DNA of 64,000 nucleotides from JADJGC01 sp964617645 (GTDB taxonomy: Bacteria; Zixibacteria; MSB-5A5; CAIYYT01): the NCBI GenBank assembly GCA_964617645.1, contig CAZTYE010000002.1, forward strand, positions 186,001 through 250,000, in the 5' to 3' direction. Below are positions 1 to 9,875 of the stretch, piece by piece (positions within the stretch are counted from its first letter, which is position 1; each line of letters starts with the position of its first letter). The notes under the pieces were generated by a model. It searched no databases. It was given only the letters and a program-made list of their open reading frames with translations, and was not told where the DNA came from. Made by a program: the position numbers and the translations under genes.

Positions 1-3000
1 TCGAATTCAGCAGCGCCACCACCCGGAATGGATAGCGGACCAGTACTACTCGAGATCAAACTGACAATCCCGGCGTTGGTCACGTTGACCAGATTCGCGG
101 TAACGCCGCTGAGCGGAGTTGATAGAGCGTTGATTGCCCGGAGCCGAAGTGTGATTTCTTCGCCTTCCGAGTACGTATTGCGCTCAAAGAGGTGCACGAG
201 TCGTAGCCGGGCGTCCGAAATCTGGAACTGGTCAGGGCCGACGAGCGCACCGTCAATCGGACCGTCATTGCCGGAAGCGAATTGACATCCGTCCGGCGGT
301 ATCTGAAGCTGAATTTTTCGCTCGGATCGCGCAGAGGTGTAAAAATTCGCCGTAACCAAGAGCGCGTCCGAAGAACGCACGACCGGTAAGTCGAGCTCAC
401 TGATAAGCCACGTGCCGTTCGCAAATTGAATTGGCCCGAGAAGTTGGTCGGTTTCACTCCAGCGGACGTCTCCGTCTGTATCACGCCACAGTTCCAAAAG
501 CGCGATATCGCTCGTGTCGGCATCGAGAAGGTTGCCGATTTCAATCGAATTTAGCGTGTCGACCAGATCGCCGTTGAAAGCCGGTCGAAAGGCGAAGAGA
601 CTCACACGCGAATCTCCGGGAGAGATCGATACCGCCGGGCATCGGTATGCCGTGTACTGATTCACGGTGGATCCATTGACGGTCAACGGACTGGCGCTTC
701 CGAGAGGGAGGTCGCCGCCGATCGACACGAAGCTCTCGAAAGTCAAATCGGCTTCGGACATTATCGTTACTCCCAGCACTTCGGCGTCGATCAGATCGAG
801 CGGGACGTTGGTGCGAATCTGGAAATACTCCACCGAGTCTGAAGGAATAGTGAGGTTGAGTCCGGTAAACGTCAGGATTCCGTTGGCGAAAAATCCGGTC
901 GCCACCGGCGAGGTCTCTTCCAGAACGTGGTTGCGGTTTAAATCATGGAAGAGAGAAACCTGACCAAGTTCGTGGTCGGAATAGGCAGCGCTCAGGAGTC
1001 GCGACGACGTATTGGTCAAACGAATGCCGGTCAGCTTGTGCTGGGCGTTGACGTATCCATTGTAGAGTGCGAAGCCCGCGAGCGTGTTATCGTTACTACC
1101 GGGCAGAATTTCGGCACCGTTCGGCAGGAGCGAAAAAACAGTGATGCGGTTGGACGGCAGAATGAGATGCGTTTCAGCGTTGGCAACCGCCCGATCGTCG
1201 GGACCAGTAAGAGTTGATTGGTAGCGGATGCCGCCGACGGGAACTTCTAACTGCAAGACGCCGCCGTCGATGTTGTCGCGCCGGATGTCTACCGTCAAGA
1301 AGAACCTGGTGCTGGGCTGCGTCAAGTCTTCGGCAATGCCGGAGACCGACCAACTGCTGAGAGAAGGCTGGAGCGTGGCAACGAGCTTGTCGCTGACCGC
1401 GAAACCGGCGGCGCCGGTATCGCGCCAGAGCTGGATTTTGGATATTGCCGCGTTCGTCGTTACGCTGCCGACGACGCGAAGCGAAAACGAGACCAGTCGA
1501 TCAACGGCATAACCGTTGCGCGGGATTTCCAGGTCGAGCAAGAGAGTTTGCGTTTGTCCGGCGTAAAGCGTGCGACTCGCAAGCTCGTTGATTTTCACCT
1601 GCGCGGCCGTGAAAGAATTTATAGTGAACGGTGCATCGTTGGCGAGGGGAAATTCCCCCGCGACCGTCTGCGGATTCGCGAAAATGACAGCTGATGCGTC
1701 CGCCAGGCCGATCCTGACAGTGTTTCCGTTCTTCGCGTTGGCTGCGTTCAAAACGACTTCGACATAGAAGCGTGCCCGGCCGTTTCCGGGTTGCAGAACG
1801 ACGCCGCCGGTTGACAGAGTTGCGGAGCCGCCGGAAATTACTCCGCTGGCAAGCCAGCGATCGGCGTCAGTCTTCTGCGCCCAATCGTCATCTCCATCGA
1901 GAAAGAGCCGCAGGCTGTCAATTTGGCTGTCGAGTTGTTGCTGCGTTGCGCCATCGGGGTCGGTTCCGTACGACGTCAAGCGCAGGCCATTGATCGAGAC
2001 AGCCTCATTCAGGCTGCTGACAAATTCGACTCCCAGCACCGGCCCGCTCACTGCGCCGGGCGCGAGCGTCTGGGCCGGAAGTTCGGCCGCATAAACCGAC
2101 ACGACCTGGCTGGTCTTGATAGTTAGCGTATCGCGCGAGGAGATTGTCGTGTTGATCGGACCGTCATTGTTCGACGCCATCTCGATTCCCTTGAGGGGAA
2201 CCGCAAAGGCAATCGTCGCGCCGTGACGAGCGCTGACGGATGCCGAGACTGCCAGATGATAGCGAGTGTAGCGTTGTGAAAGGGACTCTGTGAGTCCGCT
2301 GACGCTCCATTCTTCGCCGGTGAACACCAACGCGCCGGCGAGTATTTCGGATGCCGCGCCATTCCAGATATTGTCGCCGTTGTCGCGGTAGAGCCAGAGC
2401 GAGTCGATGTCTTCTTCGTCTGCCGTCCCGCTGTTGACAACCGACAGCGCTTTGAGAACGTCACTTTTGTAGCCGTTGCGGGGAATATCGATAGTTAAGG
2501 CGCGCGTGCGACCGGATCCGAAAGTTATGTCGGCGTTACCGCTCTTCACGATCGTCGCCTGTCCACTCGCCAGTCCATTGATAATACTGTATCCGAGAGA
2601 ATTGACGGTATCCGGCCCGGCGAGCGTGATGCCCTCGGCAGTGATGACATCATCAATGCCCAAGAACAGATCAATGGAATCGCCATCGCGACCGTCCAGG
2701 CTCAGTTTCGGAACAACGAGAAATGTCCGGCTTTCGCCACGGGGAATCCCGACGGCGCCGAAGTTGAAGAGACTCGCGGCGGTAGTGAAGCCGACTGTGC
2801 CGAGAAGTTGGTCGCTGATTTCCGGAAACCCGTCGCGGTCGAGATCATTGTAGAGCACCAGCGACTCGACGGCGGCGGCGATCTGTGTCGAACTGGCCGC
2901 CCCTTTGAGGCGGGAGCGAACGCGCAGGCCGGTTAGCGTTACGGGGCTATCGAATGAATTGGCAATTCCAAACGCCAAGAGCGGTGCGCCATCGCTGCCG

Positions 3001-5594
3001 GGCAGGTCGAAGGAATTCCCCAGCGGAATTGTGGTGATCGTCGGCACGTCCACGATGTACATTCGCGTGGTATCGCTGACACCCAGTGAAGAATTCGTCG
3101 CTACGATCCGGGCAACGCCGCGAGCGGTTCCCGTGAAGACGCCGTCCGGCGAGATACTTCCGATCTCGCCGATCACACTCCAGTTGAGTACGCCGGGATC
3201 GATCGGTGCAAATTCCGCGTCGTACCCCGCCGCAAGGCAGTTGACTGTGCTCCCCACGTTGATCGCGACCGTATCGGGTGTAACCACGAGGTGCTTAAGT
3301 CGCCGCGGCGTGACGATAACAATGCGATTGGTATCGGAGACTCCCGATGATGAGTTGCGCGCGACAATCCGGGCGCTTCCCTGGGCTGAAGCCTTGAACA
3401 ATCCGGCGGCGTCAATGCTCCCGGCGCCGCCGATCACCGACCACGCAAGTGTGCCGGCCGGGCAAAGATTGCCTTTGCTGTCGAAACCTTCGGCGACAAA
3501 CGTGACTTCTCCGCCGAGATCGATCTCCGCCGAGTCGGGACTCACGCGAAGCGACCGGAGAACTCCCGGAGTTACGATAACCGGGCTCGCGGTATCGGCG
3601 ATACTTCCATTGCGACCGATGACCGCGAGTGTATCGACGAGCATCGGTGTAAACAAACCCGAGCCGGAAATGGATCCCGAACCGGTCAAAGACCACGTCG
3701 TAACCGTAGCCGAAGTTGTTGCGTTCTTGTCGGCGTCGAAAAAGGCGGCGCTGAATTGCTTTGCGCTGTCCGCCGAAACCATTGCTTGTGCCGGTGAGAC
3801 AACCATGCTCGCCGGCCGTCCAGCCGTACACGTGATGAATCCGCTGGTGTCGGCTGCGGTCGTCACGTGGCGGGCTGCGACGCGGACGACTCCCGGTTGC
3901 ACGAGCGTGAGAGTGGTGCCGGCCCCGGAACTCGGCGAAATCGACCCGACATTGGCGTTACCGATCAACTCCCAACTGGCGGAAGCGGCCCCGAGCGGAC
4001 TGCCACCTGAATCGTAGGCGCGACAAATGACGACAGTTGTATCATTGTCCGTCGTCAAAGTCGTATCGGGGAACGAGCGGCCGTCAACCGTCTCTACCCG
4101 TACCGTGGCGATGACACCTGACGAGACAACCGTTACCCGGGCCGAATCGAAGAAGACGCCGCGATAACCCGCTTTGACAAAGTAGTCCGGCGGCGATAGG
4201 ATCGATCCGGCCGTGTATAAACCGCTTGCTGTCACGCTCCCGGTGGGGTCGGTTGTTGACCAGGTCACCGAATCGTTGAGGTTGACGAAGCCAGTGGACG
4301 TTATGTCTAATCCGGTAACGCTAAACTGAACCGTGCCGCCTTCCTCAACCGTGACCTCGGTTGGAGTCACTTCGACAGCAGTGACGATCGCCCGTGTTAC
4401 CGTAATCGCGACCAGTTCGCTGTCTGCCAGTCCGCCGTCCGACGCGATGAAACGCACGTTGTACACGCCGAGTTGCGAATAATCTGGTGAAAACTCGAAG
4501 CTCCCCAGTCCGCCGCCCAAGGACAAAAACGAAGCGTTGGTAGGAATATTCTCCGCGAAGAGATTGGGAATCGTGGCATCGGGATCGCTGGCAGTCACAC
4601 TGAACACCAGTTTTTGACCCTGCGCCACCGTCTTGTTTCCGATTGGCAGCAAGATCGGGGCCCGATTGGCAGCCGCCGGTGACTCAAGCGCGCCCTGGTC
4701 CGGCGCTGCGCCAAAGTATGCGTAGCCCAGAAAGGCGCCGGCATCAATCGACGGCGATCCCGGGGCGAGATTGAAATTGCGAATGTCGAGATTGACAAAG
4801 AGCGGGTCGACAGAGATTCCCCCAGCCGAATCAACGCAGCCGTCGTAGTTGCCTTGGCCGTTGTCCCAAACGTTGTTAAAGGCGCAGACCGTTTGCGACG
4901 GCGCTTTGATAGCAAAATCGGTTGCCGCCACAACGATGTTGTTGAATATCCTCGCACCGACAACCTTGTTTTTCAGCTCGATGCCGTTCCTCCCCGCTTG
5001 GTAAATCGTGTTGTGGTAAAAGCGATTGTTATCGCCGCTGTCTTCGTTCTGGATTCCGTTGCTGCCGACGCCATCGATGATATTGTGGTCGAGCACGACC
5101 CCGCTTCCCTTAACAAAAAAGCCTCGATCACCGGTACTCTTCAAGTAGAAGTCGGAGACGCTGCATGAATCGCCGGTGATTTCAAAGACATCCTTGCCGA
5201 CGTTGCGCACTTCCATGCCGACGAAGTGCAAGTGATTTGCATCCACCCTGAATAGGACGATGGCGCGATTGGCAACATTGATAATTGTGGCCAGCGGCAC
5301 CGACGCGGTGTAGACGATTGGCGCTATGGCCGTGCCGGAGATCTTGAATTGCGCACTGACAGTTGCCGTGTGCAATCCCGGCAGAACGAACACCGTGTCG
5401 CCGGGCACCAGCACTCCCAGTTGGTCGCCGCGATCGATGCTTTTCCAGGCGCTGACGATCGATGTGCCGCTCAGCAAATCGCTACCGTGAGCGGAAACGT
5501 AGTAACTCTTGGCGGAGGTCGGATTACAGTGCCCGAGCAAAACAGCAGCAAGCAATCCGACTGTCCAGCTTGCATACTGCGACGCGGATTTCAT
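1..5594 (-). CDS. Giant secreted beta-helix / Ig-like repeat protein (C-terminus beyond window)
   Basis: The minus-strand frame starting at ATG 5594 stays open to base 1, giving about 1,864 codons with no stop in the window. The N-terminus (MKSASQYASW..., hydrophobic LLAAVLL) looks like a signal peptide. Residues about 30-300 resemble a right-handed parallel beta-helix and end in the typical 'SPSIDAGAFLG' motif. Residues about 310-395 form a cadherin-like Ig domain (NRAPILLPIGNKTVAQG). About 400-855 hold four or five BIG2-type Ig domains, each starting like 'LRVSPDSAEIDLGGEVTF'. From about 855 to the edge there are roughly six copies of a domain of about 150 residues with signatures such as 'IPRNGY' and 'LWRD'. 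The protein is likely extracellular or surface attached. Any sorting domain lies outside the window. No strong Shine-Dalgarno is seen, so the exact start is less certain than the frame. Confidence 0.85.
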   Translation of the reverse strand, partial: MKSASQYASWTVGLLAAVLLGHCNPTSAKSYYVSAHGSDLLSGTSIVSAWKSIDRGDQLGVLVPGDTVFVLPGLHTATVSAQFKISGTAIAPIVYTASVPLATIINVANRAIVLFRVDANHLHFVGMEVRNVGKDVFEITGDSCSVSDFYLKSTGDRGFFVKGSGVVLDHNIIDGVGSNGIQNEDSGDNNRFYHNTIYQAGRNGIELKNKVVGARIFNNIVVAATDFAIKAPSQTVCAFNNVWDNGQGNYDGCVDSAGGISVDPLFVNLDIRNFNLAPGSPSIDAGAFLGYAYFGAAPDQGALESPAAANRAPILLPIGNKTVAQGQKLVFSVTASDPDATIPNLFAENIPTNASFLSLGGGLGSFEFSPDYSQLGVYNVRFIASDGGLADSELVAITVTRAIVTAVEVTPTEVTVEEGGTVQFSVTGLDITSTGFVNLNDSVTWSTTDPTGSVTASGLYTAGSILSPPDYFVKAGYRGVFFDSARVTVVSSGVIATVRVETVDGRSFPDTTLTTDNDTTVVICRAYDSGGSPLGAASASWELIGNANVGSISPSSGAGTTLTLVQPGVVRVAARHVTTAADTSGFITCTAGRPASMVVSPAQAMVSADSAKQFSAAFFDADKNATTSATVTTWSLTGSGSISGSGLFTPMLVDTLAVIGRNGSIADTASPVIVTPGVLRSLRVSPDSAEIDLGGEVTFVAEGFDSKGNLCPAGTLAWSVIGGAGSIDAAGLFKASAQGSARIVARNSSSGVSDTNRIVIVTPRRLKHLVVTPDTVAINVGSTVNCLAAGYDAEFAPIDPGVLNWSVIGEIGSISPDGVFTGTARGVARIVATNSSLGVSDTTRMYIVDVPTITTIPLGNSFDLPGSDGAPLLAFGIANSFDSPVTLTGLRVRSRLKGAASSTQIAAAVESLVLYNDLDRDGFPEISDQLLGTVGFTTAASLFNFGAVGIPRGESRTFLVVPKLSLDGRDGDSIDLFLGIDDVITAEGITLAGPDTVNSLGYSIINGLASGQATIVKSGNADITFGSGRTRALTIDIPRNGYKSDVLKALSVVNSGTADEEDIDSLWLYRDNGDNIWNGAASEILAGALVFTGEEWSVSGLTESLSQRYTRYHLAVSASVSARHGATIAFAVPLKGIEMASNNDGPINTTISSRDTLTIKTSQVVSVYAAELPAQTLAPGAVSGPVLGVEFVSSLNEAVSINGLRLTSYGTDPDGATQQQLDSQIDSLRLFLDGDDDWAQKTDADRWLASGVISGGSATLSTGGVVLQPGNGRARFYVEVVLNAANAKNGNTVRIGLADASAVIFANPQTVAGEFPLANDAPFTINSFTAAQVKINELASRTLYAGQTQTLLLDLEIPRNGYAVDRLVSFSLRVVGSVTTNAAISKIQLWRDTGAAGFAVSDKLVATLQPSLSSWSVSGIAEDLTQPSTRFFLTVDIRRDNIDGGVLQLEVPVGGIRYQSTLTGPDDRAVANAETHLILPSNRITVFSLLPNGAEILPGSNDNTLAGFALYNGYVNAQHKLTGIRLTNTSSRLLSAAYSDHELGQVSLFHDLNRNHVLEETSPVATGFFANGILTFTGLNLTIPSDSVEYFQIRTNVPLDLIDAEVLGVTIMSEADLTFESFVSIGGDLPLGSASPLTVNGSTVNQYTAYRCPAVSISPGDSRVSLFAFRPAFNGDLVDTLNSIEIGNLLDADTSDIALLELWRDTDGDVRWSETDQLLGPIQFANGTWLISELDLPVVRSSDALLVTANFYTSARSERKIQLQIPPDGCQFASGNDGPIDGALVGPDQFQISDARLRLVHLFERNTYSEGEEITLRLRAINALSTPLSGVTANLVNVTNAGIVSLISSSTGPLSIPGGGAAEF

Positions 5595-6113
5595 GATGTT
5601 CTTGTTATCGAGTAAGAATCGAAAGTCTTTAGGGCAGCCGGCCCCGTCAGCCACTTTTATATGCTTGCGTGTCCAAGAAGACGAGAACGTTCCATTTCGA
5701 ATCAATGGGAGGCAAGCTGCAGTTGTGAATCGCGAAAGTACCGGGTGGCGCCGCTTGGGCAGACTGGATTTAACGATCTACGATTGGTCGACTCCGTGAG
5801 TCGATTGGTCGACTCCGTGAATCTTCGCCAATTACAGCACGGTACCTCGATCCGATTACCGAATTCCCTTTGGCTGGCTGCTGAGCGCACCGACCTCGAA
5901 CGGCGATTCGGCTCTTGTTTCTCGGAGGCCAGGGAAAGCAGACCAGAGTTCATTTCCCGTCTGCCTATCGATCGCGGAGTCTGCCGGGATCGAGTCGTAC
6001 CATAATCGGCTGCCCGCTCATTGCACTTCCGGAATTTTCCGCAGTCAGCCCATCGCCGGTTCTCCCCATCAACAAAACACCCTCCGAAGTTATTACTCTC
6101 CAGAGGGTTAGTT
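5595..6113. other. Intergenic region, no gene seen
   Basis: About 520 bases separate the giant surface-protein gene from the initiator tRNA. Short frames here have no recognisable protein character. A 21-bp unit is repeated in tandem at 5781-5822. No clear promoter or terminator could be assigned. Confidence 0.6.
5781..5822. repeat. Two tandem copies of a 21-bp unit
   Basis: CGATTGGTCGACTCCGTGA occurs twice with a period of 21 bases, at 5781 and 5802. Each copy contains the palindrome GTCGAC. This is a small local duplication with no assigned function. Confidence 0.7.
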
Positions 6114-6190
<77 letters not shown>

Positions 6191-6396
6191 ATCAAGATTA
6201 TTTTAATACCGAAACTCGACTTCGATGTCAAGCGTTTTCGCCGTCGTGGTCAAAATGATTTGCGTTGCTTTCGTCAGTCTGCAACCAATGCGTCGACAGA
6301 GAGTCATTCGATCCGCGCAGCGATTGTCGAGTCTGTCGTGATCGAGTGTTTCAAGCTTGCTCTTGAGATTCGCTCCGCTTATCGTGGCTATTGCGC

Positions 6397-7230
6397 ATGA
6401 AAATCGAAGGCCAAAGACCCAATGAAGTGCGCCGCGTCGCGCACGCCGGGAAGCTCTATCCTGCGGATCCGCACGAATTGAGTGCGCTGATCGACGGCAT
6501 GATTGCCGCCACGGACCGACCGATGTCCGCCAAGGGCGAAATCGGCGGCGTGATTGCGCCGTTTGATCCGCAGTTGCAGTTCAGCGCATCACGTTTGGGA
6601 GCGCTGCGCGCGCTCAATCGGCACGATTTTGCGACTGTGTTCGTGATCGCAACGGCGCAGACAAGTTTCTTCGCATACGCCAGTATCTACTCCGGCGGCG
6701 CTTACGATTCACCTCTGGGACGAGTATTCGTCGATCTGCCCGCGGCCTTGCGCATGGCCAATGCGCATCCGCAAGTTATTCTCTCCAGCTCCGGACATAC
6801 CGGCGGGCAGGAGTCCGAGTATGCGATCGAATGCTTGTTGCCGATCCTGCAGCGACTAATCGGCGGCTTTAAAATCGTGCCCATTGTGATGGGAACGGAT
6901 GATCGCGACATCGCGGTGGCGGTGGGAGAAGTCATTGCAGCGGAGAGGGCCCTGAATCCGTTAGTTGTTGCCTGTTCGCAAATCGAATTGTCTGAAGCCG
7001 ACACGGGGCGGCAAGAAGCCCAGCGAAAACTACTGGCGTCAATCAGCGAATTGAATTTCACGGCCACGGCCGATCGATTGGCGGTCCACCCGTTTCCCGG
7101 ATCGGGGCCGCTTCTGGCGCTGCTTTATTCGGCGAGACGCTTGGCGATCAAGAGAGTTGTGCCGTTCGAAGACAATGCTCCGGAGTCTACTGTTTCCGGC
7201 GCCGTTTGGTCGGCGGCGTTGGTGCGTTAG
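6397..7230 (+). CDS. MEMO-like family protein (AmmeMemoRadiSam protein B homologue), ligands lost
   Basis: The protein has 277 residues from ATG 6397; a TTG lies two codons upstream at 6391. The family frame is clear: 'AHAGKLYPADPHEL' near the N-terminus, 'YDSPLGRVFVDL', 'EYAIECLLPILQRL' and 'FKIVPIVMGTDD' match MEMO1-type proteins in order. The positions that usually carry metal ligands are changed. The 'PHAGY' His segment reads 'APFDPQLQ', the 'GPSH' segment reads 'IATAQTSF', and the late Cys segment reads 'FPGSGPL'. It may therefore be a non-metal or pseudo-enzyme member. No AMMECR1 or radical-SAM partner is present in the window. It converges on the PfkB kinase gene, with only 8 bases between the stops. 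Confidence 0.8.
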   Translation: MKIEGQRPNEVRRVAHAGKLYPADPHELSALIDGMIAATDRPMSAKGEIGGVIAPFDPQLQFSASRLGALRALNRHDFATVFVIATAQTSFFAYASIYSGGAYDSPLGRVFVDLPAALRMANAHPQVILSSSGHTGGQESEYAIECLLPILQRLIGGFKIVPIVMGTDDRDIAVAVGEVIAAERALNPLVVACSQIELSEADTGRQEAQRKLLASISELNFTATADRLAVHPFPGSGPLLALLYSARRLAIKRVVPFEDNAPESTVSGAVWSAALVR

Positions 7231-7238
7231 TTTACTTC

Positions 7239-8213
7239 TTATTCCGAAAGCAGCAAGTCCGAACGGCTAAGACGCGCTCCCAATCGTTCGACTACGGCCG
7301 CAGCGGCGCGCGCACCGATTAGTGAAGAGCTGACGAGATCGAACCCGGCGGTGAGACCGCGCAAGACGCCGGCGGCGTAGAGGTCACCGGCACCGGTGGT
7401 ATCGACAACATCGCTCACCGGAAGCGACGGTGTTGACCTGATTCGACCTTCATGCGAGACGATTGCGCCCTGCTCGCCGCGAGTCAGACAGAGCATGGCC
7501 ACTTGCCCGGCCAACTGGCGCGCCGCCAATTCCGCATCTTCAAATCCCGTGAGTTCTTCGGCTTCCCGCTCGTTAAGGAAGACCAAGTCAAAATGTGATT
7601 TCAGGAGACGAACAAAGTCATCGCGGAAACGCTCGACCAGCCACGGGTCGGAGAAGGAGAATGCAATTTTGACGCCGAGTTGCTTTGCCGCTTCCATTGC
7701 ATGAATTGCGGCGGACCGCGCCGAGGCGGAGTCCCAAAGGTAGCCCTCGACATACAGGTACTCGGAGTCGCGCAACGCCTCGAGGTGAATGTCCGTGTCC
7801 GTCAACTGCGTCGATGCACCAAGGAAGGTGAGCATCGAGCGTTCGGCGTCGGGAGTAACAAGCGCCACGCACGAACCGGTGCTGTCATGATTCGGCGCCA
7901 CGAAGAAATCGACTCCACTCTTCTGCAAATCGCGCCGGTAGAATTCGCCGAGCTCGTCGTGGCCAACCTTGCCGGAATAGCAGCCGCGTCCTCCCAACGT
8001 GGCCAGACCGGCGATCGTGTTCGCTGCCGACCCCCCGGAACAGCGCTTGAATTCGTGCGCATGCAAGCCCTTGAGGACTTCATGGCCGCTGGAATCGACC
8101 AGCGTCATAATCCCCTTGCGAACGGAATGTCTCACGAGGAATTGATCATCAACGAGAGTCAGATAGTCGACAAGAGCATTGCCGATGCCGTAAACATCAT
8201 ATCGTTTGGACAT
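7239..8213 (-). CDS. PfkB-family carbohydrate/nucleoside kinase (adenosine kinase-like)
   Basis: This 324-residue ribokinase-fold protein starts at ATG 8213, which is preceded by a good GGGAGT ribosome site. The N-terminal 'YGIGNALVDYLT' strand and the glycine motif 'RCSGGSAANTIAGLATLGG' form the substrate side. The C-terminal 'DTTGAGDLYAAGVLRG' is PfkB signature 2, whose Asp is the catalytic base and whose GAGD forms the anion hole. The sequence resembles the adenosine kinase-like subgroup rather than fructokinases, but the substrate cannot be fixed from sequence alone. It likely acts in the cytoplasm as an ATP-dependent sugar or nucleoside kinase. It is divergent from dprA, with about 140 bases of shared upstream DNA. 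Confidence 0.88.
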   Translation of the reverse strand: MSKRYDVYGIGNALVDYLTLVDDQFLVRHSVRKGIMTLVDSSGHEVLKGLHAHEFKRCSGGSAANTIAGLATLGGRGCYSGKVGHDELGEFYRRDLQKSGVDFFVAPNHDSTGSCVALVTPDAERSMLTFLGASTQLTDTDIHLEALRDSEYLYVEGYLWDSASARSAAIHAMEAAKQLGVKIAFSFSDPWLVERFRDDFVRLLKSHFDLVFLNEREAEELTGFEDAELAARQLAGQVAMLCLTRGEQGAIVSHEGRIRSTPSLPVSDVVDTTGAGDLYAAGVLRGLTAGFDLVSSSLIGARAAAAVVERLGARLSRSDLLLSE

Positions 8214-8352
8214 GCATGGGACTCCCGAAAGTGTAGATGAATAAGAAATGCTTCGGCGTGAATCAAGACGATTGTTGACTACGCCGCCCAGCAGCTTACC
8301 CGCAGGACGTGATTGCTTGACGAAGCGCGCTCGAACGCCTAAGTTAGCGGCG

Positions 8353-9228
8353 ATGGAGTACTCGTTCGAAGATCTGGCCGTCGTGGCGCTGCGCGAGTAT
8401 GGCGGCGTCGGCGCGCGCACCTTCCAGCAACTGATCGCACACTTCGGGAAGCTGCAAGCGATCTTTGATTCGCCACGCGGTGAGATCGCTTCACTGCCGC
8501 GAATGAGCGTCGAAAGGGAGGAGCAAATCCGGACGGCGGTCGACAACCTCGATACCATCCGATTGCGACTTGACGAGTACGCCGAGCGAGAGGTTTATCT
8601 CACGACCGTCCACGCTGATGATTATCCCGAACACTTGCTGGAGATCGGCGACTCGCCGCCGGCGATGTATTATCGCGGAAATCTGGAAGTCTGCCGCGAG
8701 AACACTATTGCCATCGTCGGTTCGCATGAGGGTTCCGACGCCGGAATCGCCGAGGGCGTCCGCCTCGGTACGCTGATCGGCGCTACTGGCACCGTGGTCG
8801 TTTCCGGACTGGCGCGCGGCATCGATTCTGCAGCGCATGTCGGCACGCTAAAATCTGACGGCAAAACGATCGCCGTGCTCGGCTGCGGATTCGATAACAT
8901 CTATCCGCCGGAGAATCAGGGACTGGCAGAGGCGATAGCGCGCAGCGGTTTGCTGCTGAGCGAGTACCCGCCCGAGACAACGGTTGACCCGGGTCGACTA
9001 CTGGCGCGGAATCGAATCATTGTCGGGCTTGCCAAGTCGATCATCGTTGTTGAGATTACTTCCGGAACCGGCGGCACCGCCTCCGCAATCAAAGAAACCA
9101 TTCGTCAGGGCAAAGCGCTGTTCACCTGCTTCAATCCCAATCTCGAGGGGTCCAGCACCAACAGCCTCGGAGCAGTGCAACTCAAAGCCGAAGATGATTG
9201 GAAAATGGTCTTGCGCTACATGGTATAG
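8353..9228 (+). CDS. dprA: DNA-processing protein DprA-like
   Basis: The 291-residue product has the DprA/Smf layout: an N-terminal helical region with helix-hairpin-helix character ('LREYGGVGARTFQQLI'), then a Rossmann-like core. Core motifs are 'TIAIVGSHEGSDAG', 'VVSGLARGIDSAAHVGTL', 'IAVLGCGFDNIYPPEN' and 'GRLLARNRIIVGLAKSIIVVE'. DprA loads RecA onto incoming single-stranded DNA during natural transformation. The VGSR motif reads VGSH here, a modest change. Methionine 8353 fits the family length; the frame is open for 35 codons upstream, but that stretch is arginine-rich and unlike DprA. The yigZ-like gene follows after 23 bases. Confidence 0.88.
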   Translation: MEYSFEDLAVVALREYGGVGARTFQQLIAHFGKLQAIFDSPRGEIASLPRMSVEREEQIRTAVDNLDTIRLRLDEYAEREVYLTTVHADDYPEHLLEIGDSPPAMYYRGNLEVCRENTIAIVGSHEGSDAGIAEGVRLGTLIGATGTVVVSGLARGIDSAAHVGTLKSDGKTIAVLGCGFDNIYPPENQGLAEAIARSGLLLSEYPPETTVDPGRLLARNRIIVGLAKSIIVVEITSGTGGTASAIKETIRQGKALFTCFNPNLEGSSTNSLGAVQLKAEDDWKMVLRYMV

Positions 9229-9251
9229 CGATTGATCGTCTAATCGTATCG

Positions 9252-9872
9252 ATGATTGATGTCTATCAAACGGTCGCGGCGGCAAGTTCGGCCGAAGTCA
9301 AAATCGAACGGTCACGATTCGTCGGGAACATTGTGCCCCTTGACAGCCGCGAAACCGCCCAGCTTCGATATGAAGAGTTGCGCGCCCGGTTCCACGACGC
9401 GACGCATAATTGTTTTGCCTGGAGAATCGGAATCGAAAATCAAATCGAGTCGAAATATTCGGATGACGGCGAGCCCTCCGGGACGGCGGGGCGACCAATT
9501 CTCGATGCGATTAACAGCGCACAACTCACCAAGGTCTTAGTTGTTGTCACTCGTTATTTCGGCGGTGTCAAATTGGGAACCGGCGGTCTGGCGCGCGCTT
9601 ATCGTGAAGCGGCGGAAACCACAATCGCGGCAGCGACGATTGTCGAGCGGTCGATCGTGCAGCGTTTTGAAATTTGCTTCGCGCATGACGACACTTCCGC
9701 AGTCATGAAGTCTCTGAGTGACTTTGACGTGAAACCGGAGCAGACCGTCTATAGCGATTTGGTGACAATTCTGGGCTCCATACGATTGTCGCGCTATGCA
9801 GCGTTTGCGGCGAGTTTGATCGAACGCACACACGGCCGGTGCGAGTTGCTCAAGCTGGGAGTCACGGATTAG
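9252..9872 (+). CDS. YigZ / IMPACT family protein
   Basis: The protein has 206 residues from ATG 9252. Family signatures are 'EPSGTAGRPIL' and 'VTRYFGGVKLGTGGLARAY', which define the UPF0029/IMPACT N-terminal domain. About 70 further residues match the DUF1949-type C-terminal domain seen in bacterial YigZ. Eukaryotic IMPACT regulates Gcn2; the bacterial role is unclear, with ribosome or nucleic-acid association proposed. It lies between dprA and a PAP2 phosphatase gene with only 3 bases to the latter, so the three are probably co-transcribed. Confidence 0.9.
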   Translation: MIDVYQTVAAASSAEVKIERSRFVGNIVPLDSRETAQLRYEELRARFHDATHNCFAWRIGIENQIESKYSDDGEPSGTAGRPILDAINSAQLTKVLVVVTRYFGGVKLGTGGLARAYREAAETTIAAATIVERSIVQRFEICFAHDDTSAVMKSLSDFDVKPEQTVYSDLVTILGSIRLSRYAAFAASLIERTHGRCELLKLGVTD

Positions 9873-9875
9873 CAC

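Noticed and set aside
2905..4017. 370-codon plus-strand open frame
   Set aside because: It lies antisense to the BIG2 domains of the giant minus-strand gene and shows no family or domain character; GC-rich shadow.
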